A stretch of DNA of 64,000 nt from Shimia sp965227725 (GCF_965227725.1 NZ_CBDDGH010000005.1:744001-808000); one strand, 5' to 3'. Shown: positions 16,308 to 25,873, counted from the stretch's first letter. The notes: generated from the letters alone by a model not told the origin. Translations and numbers: made by a program.

Positions 16308-17087
16308 ATGACTGCGCAGGCGCCAGACTTCGAAGTTAAAATTGTGAGCTCTGAGGCCGAATTAAAGGCCGCTCAGCGGCTGCGGTATCGCGTTTTTGTT
16401 GAGGAGCTCGGCGCAGACGGGCCGATGGTGGATCACGAGGCCAAACTTGAGCAGGACCGCTTTGATGCGCATTTTGACCATCTGATCCTGATCGATCACG
16501 CGCGGGATGCCGAACCCTTCGATCAGGTGGTCGGCGTCTACCGTCTGCTCACCGATGAGAAAGCCCAAGAGATCGGACAATTCTATTCAGAAGATGAATA
16601 TGATCTCTCCACCTTGAAGGCCTCAGGCCGACGCCTTCTGGAACTGGGCCGATCCTGCCTGCATCCGGACTACCGCGGCGGGGCGGCGATGTTTCATCTC
16701 TGGAATGCGCTGGCTGCCTATGTCGCCGCGCATGAAATCGAGGTGCTCTTTGGGGTTGCCAGTTTCCACGGCACCGATGTGGCTGAACATGCGGCGGCGC
16801 TGTCTCTGCTGCACAGCCGGCATCTGGCCCCTGAAGACATTCGCACCCGCACGCAGGCCGATGTGTTCCAACCGATGGACCTCATGCCCGAAGAGGAGAT
16901 CGACCGCCGCGCAGCCATGCTGTCGGTGCCGCCTCTGATCAAGGCCTATCTGCGCCTTGGCGGCTTTGTCGGGGAGGGGGCCTATCTCGACCATGCGTTT
17001 AACACCACGGACGTCTGCCTGATCCTCGACACTGCCCGGATGAACGAGAAAAACCGCGCGCTTTATACCAAGGACCGTTCGCTGTGA
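16308..17087 (+). CDS. olsB: L-ornithine N(alpha)-acyltransferase (ornithine lipid synthesis, step 1)
   Basis: The 259-residue protein has the GNAT-like OlsB fold, with AAQRLRYRVFVEELG near the N terminus and the ELGRSCLHPDYRGGAAM motif near residue 108. OlsB transfers a 3-hydroxyacyl group from acyl carrier protein to ornithine to make lyso-ornithine lipid. Its stop overlaps the GTG start of olsA by four bases, giving the standard olsBA pair. Such lipids often replace phospholipids under phosphate limitation. No Pho box was seen upstream. Confidence 0.9.
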   Translation: MTAQAPDFEVKIVSSEAELKAAQRLRYRVFVEELGADGPMVDHEAKLEQDRFDAHFDHLILIDHARDAEPFDQVVGVYRLLTDEKAQEIGQFYSEDEYDLSTLKASGRRLLELGRSCLHPDYRGGAAMFHLWNALAAYVAAHEIEVLFGVASFHGTDVAEHAAALSLLHSRHLAPEDIRTRTQADVFQPMDLMPEEEIDRRAAMLSVPPLIKAYLRLGGFVGEGAYLDHAFNTTDVCLILDTARMNEKNRALYTKDRSL

Positions 17088-17902
17088 GCACCTGGGAAAG
17101 CGAAGAAGGCTATCCAACGCTGCCCAAGCTTGGGGCCATGGGCATTGTGCGCGCCATCCTGCGCGGGCTTCCTTTGGCACTCCTCGTCTTTGGCTGCCTC
17201 GCGCTCCTGCTTCTGCTGCGCCTGATCGAGCGGCCGCTCTTCGGCCTGCGCCGCCCATGGACACCCTACATCACGCAATTTGTCTGCAGAAACGCCTTCC
17301 GCCTCTTGGGCATCCGCTTTTCAGTTTCCGGCACGCCAATCAAAGATCGCGGTGCTGTGGTGGCCAACCACTCCTCCTGGCTGGATATCTTTGCGCTCAA
17401 CGCGCCGCAGCAGGTCTACTTTGTCTCCAAAGCAGAGGTGGCAAATTGGCCCGGCATCGGCTGGCTGGCCCGCGCCACGGGCACGCTGTTCATTCGACGC
17501 GACCGCCGCGAAGCACGGGCGCACAAAACCATGTTTGAGGATCGCCTGCTGGCCGGGCATCAGCTCCTGTTCTTCCCGGAGGGCACCAGCAGCGACAGCT
17601 TGCGGGTTTTACCTTTCAAAACAACGCTGTTTGAGGCGTTCTTTGATCCGCGCCTGCGCGAGGAAATGCTGATCCAGCCTGTCACAGTGCATTACACGGC
17701 CCCCAAAGGGGCAGAGCCGCGGTTTTATGGTTGGTGGGGGGATATGGATTTTGGCCCACATCTTCTGTCGACCTTGGCTGCTGCGCGGCAAGGGAAGGTA
17801 GAGGTGGTCTATCATCCGCCCCTGAAGGTTTCAGACTTCGCCAACCGCAAAGCTCTGGCGCGGGCCGCTGAAGATCAGATCCGCGCAGGGCTTGGCCGGT
17901 AA
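17084..17902 (+). CDS. olsA: Lyso-ornithine lipid O-acyltransferase
   Basis: This 272-residue PlsC-type acyltransferase would add the second acyl chain to lyso-ornithine lipid. The acyltransferase signatures are present: NHSSWLD (HX4D) near residue 91, and FPEGTSS near 164. An N-terminal hydrophobic segment (about residues 25-48) anchors it in the membrane. The GTG start overlaps olsB. By sequence alone it could also be a lysophosphatidate acyltransferase, but the coupling to olsB settles the role. Confidence 0.88.
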   Translation: MSTWESEEGYPTLPKLGAMGIVRAILRGLPLALLVFGCLALLLLLRLIERPLFGLRRPWTPYITQFVCRNAFRLLGIRFSVSGTPIKDRGAVVANHSSWLDIFALNAPQQVYFVSKAEVANWPGIGWLARATGTLFIRRDRREARAHKTMFEDRLLAGHQLLFFPEGTSSDSLRVLPFKTTLFEAFFDPRLREEMLIQPVTVHYTAPKGAEPRFYGWWGDMDFGPHLLSTLAAARQGKVEVVYHPPLKVSDFANRKALARAAEDQIRAGLGR

Positions 17903-17912
17903 GTGTCACCAA

Positions 17913-17944
17913 TGGGGCGCTCTTGATCAGCTCAAAGCGCCCCA
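17913..17944. terminator. Hairpin between convergent olsA and GST genes
   Basis: TGGGGCGCT and AGCGCCCCA form a 9-bp stem that extends inward through TTGA/TCAA. There is no T run on either strand, so termination is likely but not certain. Confidence 0.5.
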
Positions 17945-17957
17945 CAGAAGCCTTTTG

Positions 17958-18572
17958 TCACCCGTTGTCACGCGCCACTGCGCGCTGAAACGCGGGCCGC
18001 GCCTCAATCGCCGCAACATAGGCCGCGAGCTTAGGGTAGGTCTCTGCCAATCCCAGACGATGGATCGCAGATTGCGCGGGGAACAGCATCATCACATCCA
18101 CAGCAGACAGCTCATCCAGCACAAAATGACCTGACGGGCGGATCAGCCCTTCCATATAGTCAAAGTGGTTCTTGGTCTCTGACTGGATGCGCGGTTGCAG
18201 CGGTGCGGCGGCATCACCCAAAATGCTGGTATAGATCCCAAGCAACAAAGGTGTCATCGCGGAGCCTTCCGCGAAATGCATCAGCTGCAGATGTTCAAGG
18301 GAGGCCGCGACATCTGTGGCGGCCGGGATCATTTGCGGCGCGAATCTTTGGCACAGGATCTCGACAATCGCAGCAGACTCCGTGATCAACTGCCCGTCGA
18401 TTTCCAGCATCGGCGCTTTGCCCAGCGGGTGGATGTTTTTCAGCGTTTCGGGCGCCAGAAAGGTCTCGCTGTTTCGCTGATAAGCGCAAAGCTCGTATTC
18501 AACTCCTATTTCTTCCAGAAGCCACATGATCCGCAGGGAACGCGAGCGGTTGAGGTGATAGAGTTTTATCAT
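17958..18572 (-). CDS. Glutathione S-transferase family protein
   Basis: This 204-residue protein has an N-terminal thioredoxin-like domain (MIKLYHLNRSRSLRIMWLLE) with the cis-Pro and Glu-Ser glutathione-binding motif (GKAPMLEIDGQLITESAAI) around residues 52-70, and an all-helical C-terminal domain. The NRSRSLR region supplies the usual catalytic Ser position. Specific substrates cannot be inferred. It is transcribed alone and converges on olsA. Confidence 0.9.
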   Translation of the reverse strand: MIKLYHLNRSRSLRIMWLLEEIGVEYELCAYQRNSETFLAPETLKNIHPLGKAPMLEIDGQLITESAAIVEILCQRFAPQMIPAATDVAASLEHLQLMHFAEGSAMTPLLLGIYTSILGDAAAPLQPRIQSETKNHFDYMEGLIRPSGHFVLDELSAVDVMMLFPAQSAIHRLGLAETYPKLAAYVAAIEARPAFQRAVARDNG

Positions 18573-18910
18573 AAAAACAGCCCCTTAGCTGAGTGTTCGC
18601 ACAGACAAATACACCGCCTTTGGCCAGCGGCGCTTGCTGCGCAATCGTAAACCTATTAAGGATTTTGCCGTGCTGTGAGGCGACGTCAACCCAAAGCGAG
18701 CGGTGTTTTGCACCTTTTGCAGCCAAGTCTGCCACTCGGCCCTTGCATGATAGTAAAACCTGCTGTAAACGCGCGCCATTCAAACCCGCAGGCGGGGTTT
18801 GGGCTTGGGCAGGGGAGACATCCCTGTCGGTCCGCCGGTTGGAGCCACTCTGAAATTCAGGGCGCTCTCACTTCTCCCCGCCAAGGCGTAAACCGGAAAA
18901 GGAAAATAGC
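18573..18910. other. 338-bp intergenic region upstream of rpsB
   Basis: This gap contains the divergent control regions of the GST gene and rpsB. A weak promoter-like pair (TTGCAT at 18743 with TAAACG 17 bp downstream) could drive rpsB. No gene or convincing leader structure was found. Confidence 0.3.
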
Positions 18911-19681
18911 ATGGCTCTTCCCGAGTTCTCCATGCGTCAGCTGCTGGAAGCTGGCGTTCACTTTGGTCACCAAACACAGCGCTGGAACCCACGCATGGGC
19001 CCGTTCATCTACGGCTCCCGCAACGGCATCCACATCATGGACCTGACCCAGACCGTTCCTATGCTGGACCAGGCTCTGACAGCCGTTCGTGACACCGTTG
19101 CAAAGGGCGGCCGCGTTCTCTTCGTTGGCACCAAGCGTCAGGCCGCAGCGCCAATCGCGGATGCAGCAGAGAAATCCGCTCAGTACTTCATGAACCACCG
19201 CTGGCTCGGCGGCACGCTGACCAACTGGAAAACCGTTTCCCAGTCCATCAACCGTCTGAAAGAGATCGACGAGAAACTGGCATCCGGCGCAGAAGGCCTG
19301 ACCAAGAAAGAGCGTCTGGGCATCGAGCGCGACCAGGAGAAGCTGCAAGCGTCTCTCGGCGGTATCCGCGACATGGGCGGCGTTCCTGACCTGCTGTTCG
19401 TCATCGACGTGAAAAAAGAAGCACTGGCCATCGCCGAAGCCAACAAGCTGGGCATCCCAGTTGTGGCTGTGGTTGACACCAACTGCTCCCCAGACGGCGT
19501 TGACTACATCATCCCAGGCAACGACGACGCATCCCGCGCGATCTCCCTGTACTGTGACCTCGCAGCCCGCGCTGCTCTGGACGGCATGACCGCACAGCTG
19601 GGCGCCGCAGGCGTGGATCTGGGCGAATTCGAAGCTCCGGTTGAAGAAGCCGTGGCCGAAGAAGCCGCAGCAGACGCGTAA
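18911..19681 (+). CDS. rpsB: 30S ribosomal protein S2
   Basis: The 256-residue protein opens MALPEFSMRQLLEAGVHFGH and carries the conserved RWNPRMGPFIYG and FMNHRWLGGTLTNW motifs of S2, which binds the 30S subunit late in assembly and is needed for mRNA binding with S1. The C terminus is an acidic, Ala-rich tail (EEAVAEEAAADA) as in other Rhodobacteraceae. tsf follows 75 bases downstream in the usual rpsB-tsf order. Confidence 0.98.
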   Translation: MALPEFSMRQLLEAGVHFGHQTQRWNPRMGPFIYGSRNGIHIMDLTQTVPMLDQALTAVRDTVAKGGRVLFVGTKRQAAAPIADAAEKSAQYFMNHRWLGGTLTNWKTVSQSINRLKEIDEKLASGAEGLTKKERLGIERDQEKLQASLGGIRDMGGVPDLLFVIDVKKEALAIAEANKLGIPVVAVVDTNCSPDGVDYIIPGNDDASRAISLYCDLAARAALDGMTAQLGAAGVDLGEFEAPVEEAVAEEAAADA

Positions 19682-19756
19682 GCGACGTTACAAATCTGAC
19701 ATGGGGGCAGGGTACACCCGCCCCCACAATCCGAATTCTGACGAGGAGAGCCACAG

Positions 19757-20632
19757 ATGGCGATCACAGCAGCAATGGTTAAAGAACTGCGCGAAATGAC
19801 CGGCGCAGGCATGATGGACGCGAAAAAAGCGTTGACCGAAACCGATGGCGATCAGGAAGCAGCAATCGACTGGCTGCGCACCAAAGGCCTGGCAAAAGCG
19901 GCCAAGAAATCCGGCCGTACCGCAGCCGAAGGTCTGGTGGCCGTCACCGTTGAAGGTGGCAAAGGTGTTGCCGTTGAGGTGAACTCCGAAACCGACTTCG
20001 TTGGCAAAAACGCTGACTTCCAGTCCATGGTTGCCAAAATCGCTGGCGCAGCAATCAACGTTGCTGACGTTGACGCGCTGAAAGCAGCGGATCTGGGCGG
20101 CAAGACCGTTGAAGAAACCGTGACCGACGCTGTTGCCACCATCGGTGAAAACATGTCCGTGCGCCGCATGGCGTCCGTGGAAGGTGACGTCGTGACCTCC
20201 TACGTGCACAACCCAGCGACCGACGGCATGGGCAAAATCGGTGTTCTCGTGGCGCTGAAAGGCGGCGACGAAGCATTCGGCAAGCAGGTTGCCATGCACA
20301 TCGCAGCGGCCAACCCGCAGGCACTGGGCGAAGCAGACCTCGACCCGGCCATCGTTGAAAAAGAGAAAAACGTTCAGATCGAGATCGCTCGTGAATCCGG
20401 AAAGCCGGAGCAGGTGATCGAGAAGATGATCGTGGGCCGCATGAAGAAATTCATGTCCGAAGTGACCCTGCTGGGCCAGAACTTCGTGATCAACCCTGAC
20501 CTGACCGTTGAAGCAGCTGCCAAAGAAGCAGGTGCGGAGATCGTTGGCTACGTCCGCATGGAAGTGGGCGAAGGCATCGAGAAAAAAGAAGAAGACTTCG
20601 CAGCAGAAGTGGCGAAAGCCGCTCAGGGCTAA
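19757..20632 (+). CDS. tsf: Elongation factor Ts
   Basis: This 291-residue protein is the guanine-nucleotide exchange factor for EF-Tu. The N-terminal UBA-like domain with VKELREMTGAGMMDAKKAL is followed by the dimerisation core containing VEVNSETDFVGKN near residue 75. Length is typical. AGGAGAG precedes the ATG. A strong terminator follows. Confidence 0.98.
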   Translation: MAITAAMVKELREMTGAGMMDAKKALTETDGDQEAAIDWLRTKGLAKAAKKSGRTAAEGLVAVTVEGGKGVAVEVNSETDFVGKNADFQSMVAKIAGAAINVADVDALKAADLGGKTVEETVTDAVATIGENMSVRRMASVEGDVVTSYVHNPATDGMGKIGVLVALKGGDEAFGKQVAMHIAAANPQALGEADLDPAIVEKEKNVQIEIARESGKPEQVIEKMIVGRMKKFMSEVTLLGQNFVINPDLTVEAAAKEAGAEIVGYVRMEVGEGIEKKEEDFAAEVAKAAQG

Positions 20633-20656
20633 GCTCCTCTGAAGTCGAAGACTTTG

Positions 20657-20689
20657 AACGCCGCGCACTGCAGAGTGTGCGGCGTTTTT
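20657..20689 (+). terminator. Intrinsic terminator after tsf
   Basis: AACGCCGCGCACT pairs with AGTGTGCGGCGTT (one G-T pair) around a short GCAG loop and runs into TTTTT. Confidence 0.9.
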
Positions 20690-20855
20690 GTATTTGAACA
20701 GCTCTGTTTTTTTCATCTACAGAGCTTTTGAGGGCAGGGGGCTTATCTCTCAGGGTCTCATCCTATAGGCCCTCACACGGCCTCCCAGAAGCCCAGAATG
20801 CATAAGGGGACCCTGAAACAGGATCCCCTCAAGCTGGTTCTACAAGCTGCGTTGA

Positions 20856-22667
20856 TCAGGCCGCGATGTGCTGCGCTTCCGTCTCAGTGGCAACATCATT
20901 GTCAACGGAGCCATCCGCCTCTTCGATCTCAAACACAGACATTTGCTGGATCAACTCAACGGAGTTGTCTTCCAGTGTTGTACAATGCTGCTGTGTCTGA
21001 TCGACCATCGCAGTGTTCTGCTGCGTGACACGATCGAGCTGCGCAATTCCGGTGTTGACCTCTGCAATCGTATTGGACTGCTGGTCCACCACCTGCACAA
21101 TCTCTCCAACCACATCGGAAATCCCGCTAACCTTGTCAGCGATGCTCTTAAGTTCACCGCCCATACGCGCCACCAGATCCACACCTTCAGACACCTGATC
21201 CGAGCTGACTGCGATCAGATCCTTGATCTCCTGCGCAGAATCCGTGGATCTGAGCGCCAGTGAGCGCACTTCGGAGGCGACAACTGCGAACCCTCGTCCA
21301 GCTTCTCCGGCGCGGGCTGCTTCCACACCTGCGTTCAGCGCCAACAGATTGGTCTGGAATGAGATGTCTTCAATCACCGCGATGATCGCCGAAATCTGGT
21401 TAGAGGAGGTCTCAATCTTGGTCATCGAATTCGCGGCCATAGAGACAATCTCGCCGCTTTGATCCGCCTCTACCCGCGCTTCTGATACGATCTGCTCAAC
21501 GTTTCGCGCGCTTTGTGCTGCAGACTTTGCACTGGCGGTCAGATCTTCCATGGCAGAGGTGGTTTCATCAAGCGTCGCGGATTGGCCTTCGGTACGTTGT
21601 GCCAACTCACGAGACGCGCTCGCCAACTCAGACGAGAAATGCTTCACGGTCGAAGAGTTTGCACGGATCGCAGCCAACAGGGCGTTCAGCTTCTCCGCTG
21701 AGGTGTTGAAGTCTTTGCGCAGCGTGTCCATCGAGCCAGCAAAAGCTGTGTCCAGACGATAGGTCAGATCACCTTTGGAGAGTTCTTTAAGTCCCTTGCC
21801 GAGCGCCTCAACAACGGTTTCAACCTGTCGCGCATTCTCGCGGATTTCCTCTTCCTTGCGCTGATTGTCCTCAAGTGCCTCACGCAGAGACGCCACCACA
21901 CGCGCCAGCGCACCAATCTCATCTTTTCTCTGGGCAAGGCTGTCGTCCGCAGTTACATCCCCATCCGCCATACGGCTCAGCAAGGCCTGCAGGTGCGCGA
22001 TCGGGCGGGTGACAGAGCGGGTGACCGACAGCGCAGCAAAGCCGGACAATACAACGGCAGACAAAAGGATGATCACCACATGCATGCCAAAGCTGTCCAT
22101 TGCGGCTGTTACTTCCGTCCCGGCCGCTTGGTTCGCGGCTTCTTCAAAGTCGATGAACTCGTTGATCACCCCGAGCCAGGCAGAAAACAGAGGGGACACT
22201 ACATAAAGCAGCTCAAGTGCTTGCGCTTGTTGCTGAGGATCACCCGAATAGATCTTGGCGGCGATCTCATCGACCAGTGGATTGGTTTTGGCCTGCACTT
22301 CAGCAATACGCGCGGCGATTTCGATTTCTTCAGGCTGCGCTTGCGTGCTGTCAGACAGAAGTTGGGTCAGCTGCACCTCGTTTTCGGCATAATCCGCAGC
22401 CAGTTTTTTGATCAGATCAATCTGCGCATCGCGTTCGGCGCCAGCAGGGATCAAAACAACATCGCGGATAGCAATGGCTCTGTCGTGTACGCTGCCGCGA
22501 AAGTTAATTGCATGACGTTGCTTCACAGAATTGATCTCGTTGATCTGCGCCAGCGTTTCGCGGGCTGCTTCAACCCTCCAAACGGCGACCATCGCGAGGC
22601 CAATCATGAGAACCAACATAAAACCAAACGTGACAAATAATCGTGTACCGATGGCTAGGTTGTTCAT
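20856..22667 (-). CDS. Methyl-accepting chemotaxis protein
   Basis: The start at 22667 (MNNLAIGTRLF) was chosen over a longer frame because GGAGAAGAC precedes it; the product has 603 residues. Layout: membrane segment about 10-32, periplasmic four-helix-bundle sensor about 33-185, second membrane segment about 188-208, HAMP about 210-262, a second HAMP-like region about 285-335, and the signalling domain to about 575. The hairpin tip is visible as IEDISFQTNLLALNAGVEAA. No CheR/CheB-tethering pentapeptide is seen at the C terminus. The ligand is unknown. Confidence 0.93.
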   Translation of the reverse strand: MNNLAIGTRLFVTFGFMLVLMIGLAMVAVWRVEAARETLAQINEINSVKQRHAINFRGSVHDRAIAIRDVVLIPAGAERDAQIDLIKKLAADYAENEVQLTQLLSDSTQAQPEEIEIAARIAEVQAKTNPLVDEIAAKIYSGDPQQQAQALELLYVVSPLFSAWLGVINEFIDFEEAANQAAGTEVTAAMDSFGMHVVIILLSAVVLSGFAALSVTRSVTRPIAHLQALLSRMADGDVTADDSLAQRKDEIGALARVVASLREALEDNQRKEEEIRENARQVETVVEALGKGLKELSKGDLTYRLDTAFAGSMDTLRKDFNTSAEKLNALLAAIRANSSTVKHFSSELASASRELAQRTEGQSATLDETTSAMEDLTASAKSAAQSARNVEQIVSEARVEADQSGEIVSMAANSMTKIETSSNQISAIIAVIEDISFQTNLLALNAGVEAARAGEAGRGFAVVASEVRSLALRSTDSAQEIKDLIAVSSDQVSEGVDLVARMGGELKSIADKVSGISDVVGEIVQVVDQQSNTIAEVNTGIAQLDRVTQQNTAMVDQTQQHCTTLEDNSVELIQQMSVFEIEEADGSVDNDVATETEAQHIAA

Positions 22668-23389
22668 GTCTTCTCCATTTCCAATAGCCTGTCGCGATCG
22701 CCACAAAAGCCACCGCATGTCTTTTGGCGACACTCAGAAATTGGCGATAATGAACGGTTAAACGCGCAAAAGAGTTGATCAGGCGTTTGATGAGGGGAGG
22801 GCGTTTTGAGAGCCATCTCGCATAGGCGTAGCCTGAAGAAATGGCAGTGAAATTGCCTCAAAAACAAAGGCTTAAAAAAGATGGGGCCAGCTCGAATGGC
22901 TCCTTACGTTACAACAAAGCCGTTGGATCACTTTATGCATTTAGGTGCAAAGGTCTGAGAGGCAAAAGGCCTTCCATCTCTCAGAATGCACGCGGAAGGT
23001 GATCGTCCTCGTTATACCTTAAACCCTAACAGTACAGCGTCTTGCCCACGTTGGTATGAAACCGAATCTTCTAAGCCGTTGATTCTCGGGAGTGCAAAAA
23101 CTCCGCACCAAACAGAAAAGCGACGCCACCTAAAGATGACGCCGCCCTTTTTTCAAGGCCTCCAAAACATGGGGATGGGGAGGCCACCGAAAATTGTCAG
23201 CTCGCGGTTGAAATAAACCAAAGCTAACGTCCGGGTTGTATACCGGTCAACTCAGAGGGCCTCGTAATTGCGAGGATCAGAGCCGATGTGTTCCAAGGCC
23301 AAAGCCACCACTCACGGAACAATTCGATAGTGCCAGTCTGACAATTAACCAACAAGTCAGGGATACCATACTAATGACCCTATCATGCG
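22668..23389. other. 722-bp intergenic region between the chemoreceptor and luxR genes
   Basis: This AT-richer gap lies between the chemoreceptor start and the luxR stop. I found no gene with a believable start and coding bias. A small inverted repeat, CCTCG-TAATTG-CGAGG (23260-23275), has no T run. The chemoreceptor promoter must lie at its left end, but I could not pick a convincing one. Confidence 0.3.
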
Positions 23390-24154
23390 TCAGTTTTGCC
23401 CCTCTAGCAAGTAAATTTGACGCATAAATGACGCCTTTAGCAAAGCTTGGGCCGTTGTCTCTACATTCATGGCGTCTCTGGCGAGTCGCAAATGCTTCTC
23501 AACTGTCGCGGGAGTACGCTCTATCAACAGCGCAATATCCTGAATAGTTTTGCCGTCGCCGACCCATTCCAAAACTTCTCTTTGACGTTTTGTGAGTTCC
23601 CGTTCCGGGTTTTTGTAGGGCAGGGACTGGATCTTAAGATGTGCCACATTGTTGATCAGAGAGATCTCTCGACCTACAGATTTCCACAGCTTATCAACCT
23701 CTTCCTGAGACATGTCTGTGCGCGCACCCAGTGAAATCGCACCTTTGTGCCGTGACGAAACCGTCGGAAAACTGATCGTGTAGCCAGCGTTCAAACCGTA
23801 GCTTCTGTTGACCTTATGAACGCGCATCTGTTTCTCGGTCAGATTTCCAGCCGCAAAGGCGTTCTGAATGATGCTCCAGCTTTGTGCGCCAGCATTGTCC
23901 AGCGACCATTTCATCATGGGGCCGTCAAAATAGAGGCCTTCACCGATATATTTGTCGAGATAGTCGCGCTGGTGGTTGGACAGGATAAAGAAATCTTCCA
24001 CATCACCCAGCGACATACCGCTGCGATAGTTGGTGTAGCCATAGATGATTTTGTCAAAACCATAGGTCGCCATTTTGGCGCAGTGCAATTCCCAGAGCGC
24101 CTCAAGGCTGGTCTGGTTCATCACCGTTTCAACATAATCCAAAGATTCGTCCAT
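23390..24154 (-). CDS. LuxR-family regulator with autoinducer-binding domain (solo)
   Basis: This 254-residue protein has an N-terminal autoinducer-binding domain (about 20-165) and a C-terminal GerE/LuxR helix-turn-helix (about 185-245: ELTKRQREVLEWVGDGKTIQ, then TPATVEKHLRLARDAM). In the ligand pocket the usual Asp-Pro pair appears as YFDGPMM, with one residue between Asp and Pro, and the later Trp is present in AQSWSII. No luxI-type synthase gene is in the window, so it is a solo here and may answer to a distant or foreign signal. A promoter and a palindrome lie upstream. Confidence 0.88.
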   Translation of the reverse strand: MDESLDYVETVMNQTSLEALWELHCAKMATYGFDKIIYGYTNYRSGMSLGDVEDFFILSNHQRDYLDKYIGEGLYFDGPMMKWSLDNAGAQSWSIIQNAFAAGNLTEKQMRVHKVNRSYGLNAGYTISFPTVSSRHKGAISLGARTDMSQEEVDKLWKSVGREISLINNVAHLKIQSLPYKNPERELTKRQREVLEWVGDGKTIQDIALLIERTPATVEKHLRLARDAMNVETTAQALLKASFMRQIYLLEGQN

Positions 24155-24269
24155 ACGTGCATCCGTTTGGCAAGTAGACGAACAAGCGCCGGATCGGTTT
24201 ACGGGCGCTCATTTCGGCAGAATTTCGAGTTTTCATCAGGACCGTTCATCCCCACGAACTAATCCTTAA

Positions 24270-24297
24270 GGTATAGTAAAGCCCAGTTATGTGTCCA
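24270..24297 (-). promoter_or_regulatory. Candidate promoter of the luxR gene
   Basis: On the minus strand TGGACA (24297-24292) and TATACC (24275-24270) are spaced by 16 bp. They would start transcription about 110 bases before the luxR start codon. Confidence 0.4.
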
Positions 24298-24320
24298 GAG
24301 GTGGTTTCATGGTCGTTGGA

Positions 24321-24337
24321 ATGTCACTAAATGACAT
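24321..24337. promoter_or_regulatory. Perfect palindrome ATGTCA-N5-TGACAT upstream of the luxR gene
   Basis: ATGTCA CTAAA TGACAT has perfect 6-bp arms. Its centre lies about 65 bp upstream of the start predicted from the adjacent promoter, where LuxR-type activators often bind. It is a candidate operator, not a proven lux box. Confidence 0.4.
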
Positions 24338-24464
24338 AATACCAATTATATGAAATATAGATTACATCGCCAAACTTGGTCCAACATCCGGACTTTCCTT
24401 GATTATCAAGCGCATACAAAGCGCGCCTCAACGCGCCCTGTATGTCTATTGATACAAAAGTAAG

Positions 24465-25154
24465 TCAGCCGAGCGCATAGCCTGCGCCGCGCACTGTTCT
24501 CAGCGGATCTTCTCCGCCATGCACACAGAGCGCTTTGCGCAGCCGCCCGATATGCACATCCACCGTGCGGCTATCGACGTAGATGTCGCGGCCCCAGACC
24601 CGATCCAGCAACTGCTCCCGGCTCCAGACCCGGCCCGGTTTTTCCATAAAGGTTGCGAGCAGCCGGAACTCGGTCGGCCCCAAACGCAGCGCTTCGTCCG
24701 AGCGCGTCACGCGATGGGTTTCCGCATCCAGAATGATATCCTCATAGGTTAGCGTCTGACCCACCGAGGATGGCCGCACACGGCGCAGCTGGTTGCGCAC
24801 CCGCGCCATCAGCTCCATCACAGAGTATGGTTTGACCACATAATCATCTGCACCGGTTTCCAGTCCACGGACACGGTCCACTTCCTCAGAACGCGCAGAC
24901 AACATGATCACCGGGATGTCTTTGGTCTCCGCACGGGTTTTCAGGCGCCGACAGATTTCGATGCCAGATGTGCCCGGCAGCATCCAGTCGAGAACGATAA
25001 TATCGGGCAGAACTTCCTGAACCATCAGCAGCGCCGTGTCGCCATCTGCGGCGGCCTCCACGTCAAAACCCTCTGCCTGAAGGTTGTAGCTCAGCACCTC
25101 GCGCTGCGCCGGCTCATCTTCTACAACGAGAACTGTGGGATGATCTTTTGCCAT
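24465..25154 (-). CDS. phoB: Phosphate regulon response regulator PhoB
   Basis: The 229-residue protein has a receiver domain with the phosphoacceptor Asp in DIIVLDWMLPGTSG near residue 54 and the conserved Lys in VVKPYSVMELMARV. The OmpR-type winged helix follows (about 130-228), ending RKALCVHGGEDPLRTVRGAG. PhoB binds Pho boxes under phosphate limitation. It is the last gene of the minus-strand pst-phoU-phoB run, 23 bases after phoU, and is probably autoregulated through the Pho box before pstS. Confidence 0.96.
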   Translation of the reverse strand: MAKDHPTVLVVEDEPAQREVLSYNLQAEGFDVEAAADGDTALLMVQEVLPDIIVLDWMLPGTSGIEICRRLKTRAETKDIPVIMLSARSEEVDRVRGLETGADDYVVKPYSVMELMARVRNQLRRVRPSSVGQTLTYEDIILDAETHRVTRSDEALRLGPTEFRLLATFMEKPGRVWSREQLLDRVWGRDIYVDSRTVDVHIGRLRKALCVHGGEDPLRTVRGAGYALG

Positions 25155-25177
25155 CTGCTTTGCCTCTCAAACCGCCT

Positions 25178-25873
25178 TTAGGCGTCCAGTCGGGTCGCCT
25201 TGGGGCGCGCTTCTTCCGGCATGGAGCCGGTCACCAGATAGATCACCTGTTCGGCAATCGCGGTCACATGGTCCCCCATGCGCTCGGTGTTTTTTGCCAT
25301 AAAATGCAGGTGCATGCAGGGTGTGATGTGGCGCGGATCTTCCATCATGAAGGTCAGGAATTCGCGGAACAGCGCATTGTACATCTGGTCGATGTTCTGA
25401 TCGCGCTCCAGCACATCCTGAGCCAAAGCTACGTCGCGCTGGATAAAGGCATCCAGCACGTCTTTGAGCATCAGCTGCACTTCCTGAGCCATCCGGCGCA
25501 GAGAGCTGTGTGCGCCTTCAACCTGCTCCATATGCACAAGAACCGCGGTGCGTTTGGCCATGTTTTTGGCATAGTCGCCAATGCGTTCCAGGTTGGCGGC
25601 GATTTTCATAACCGACAGCACAACCCGCAAATCCACGGCCGCTGGCGCACGCAGCGCAATCAGATTGGCGCATTGCTCGTTGATCAGATCTTCAAGCGCG
25701 TCCACCGCCTTGTCGCCCTTGCGCACTTCACCTGCGAGCTCTTCGTCGCGGTTCTGCATGGAGGTGGCCGCATCACCGATCGCCGCCTCAACGAGGCCGC
25801 CCATTTTCATCACATGCGCCTGAATACCCTCAAGGTCACGGTCAAAGGCAGAGGCAATATGTTGGTCGTTCAT
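25178..25873 (-). CDS. phoU: Phosphate signalling regulator PhoU
   Basis: The 231-residue helical protein shows the two PhoU domains, each with an ExxxD-type metal motif region (ERIGDYAKNMAKR near residue 80 and ERMGDHVTAIAEQ near residue 190). PhoU couples the Pst transporter to the PhoR kinase and represses the regulon when phosphate is ample. It lies between pstB and phoB, 12 bases downstream of pstB. Confidence 0.97.
   Translation of the reverse strand: MNDQHIASAFDRDLEGIQAHVMKMGGLVEAAIGDAATSMQNRDEELAGEVRKGDKAVDALEDLINEQCANLIALRAPAAVDLRVVLSVMKIAANLERIGDYAKNMAKRTAVLVHMEQVEGAHSSLRRMAQEVQLMLKDVLDAFIQRDVALAQDVLERDQNIDQMYNALFREFLTFMMEDPRHITPCMHLHFMAKNTERMGDHVTAIAEQVIYLVTGSMPEEARPKATRLDA

Noticed and set aside
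20813..20831. Terminator for the chemoreceptor gene
   Set aside because: The AGGGGACCC/GGATCCCCT hairpin has a mismatch and no proper T run on the minus strand, so it is not listed as a feature.
22986..23216. 76-codon plus-strand frame in the gap between the chemoreceptor and luxR genes
   Set aside because: No ribosome-binding site, no coding bias and no motif.
23390..24470. A luxI-type synthase next to luxR
   Set aside because: Neighbouring sequence on both sides was read and no autoinducer synthase frame is present.
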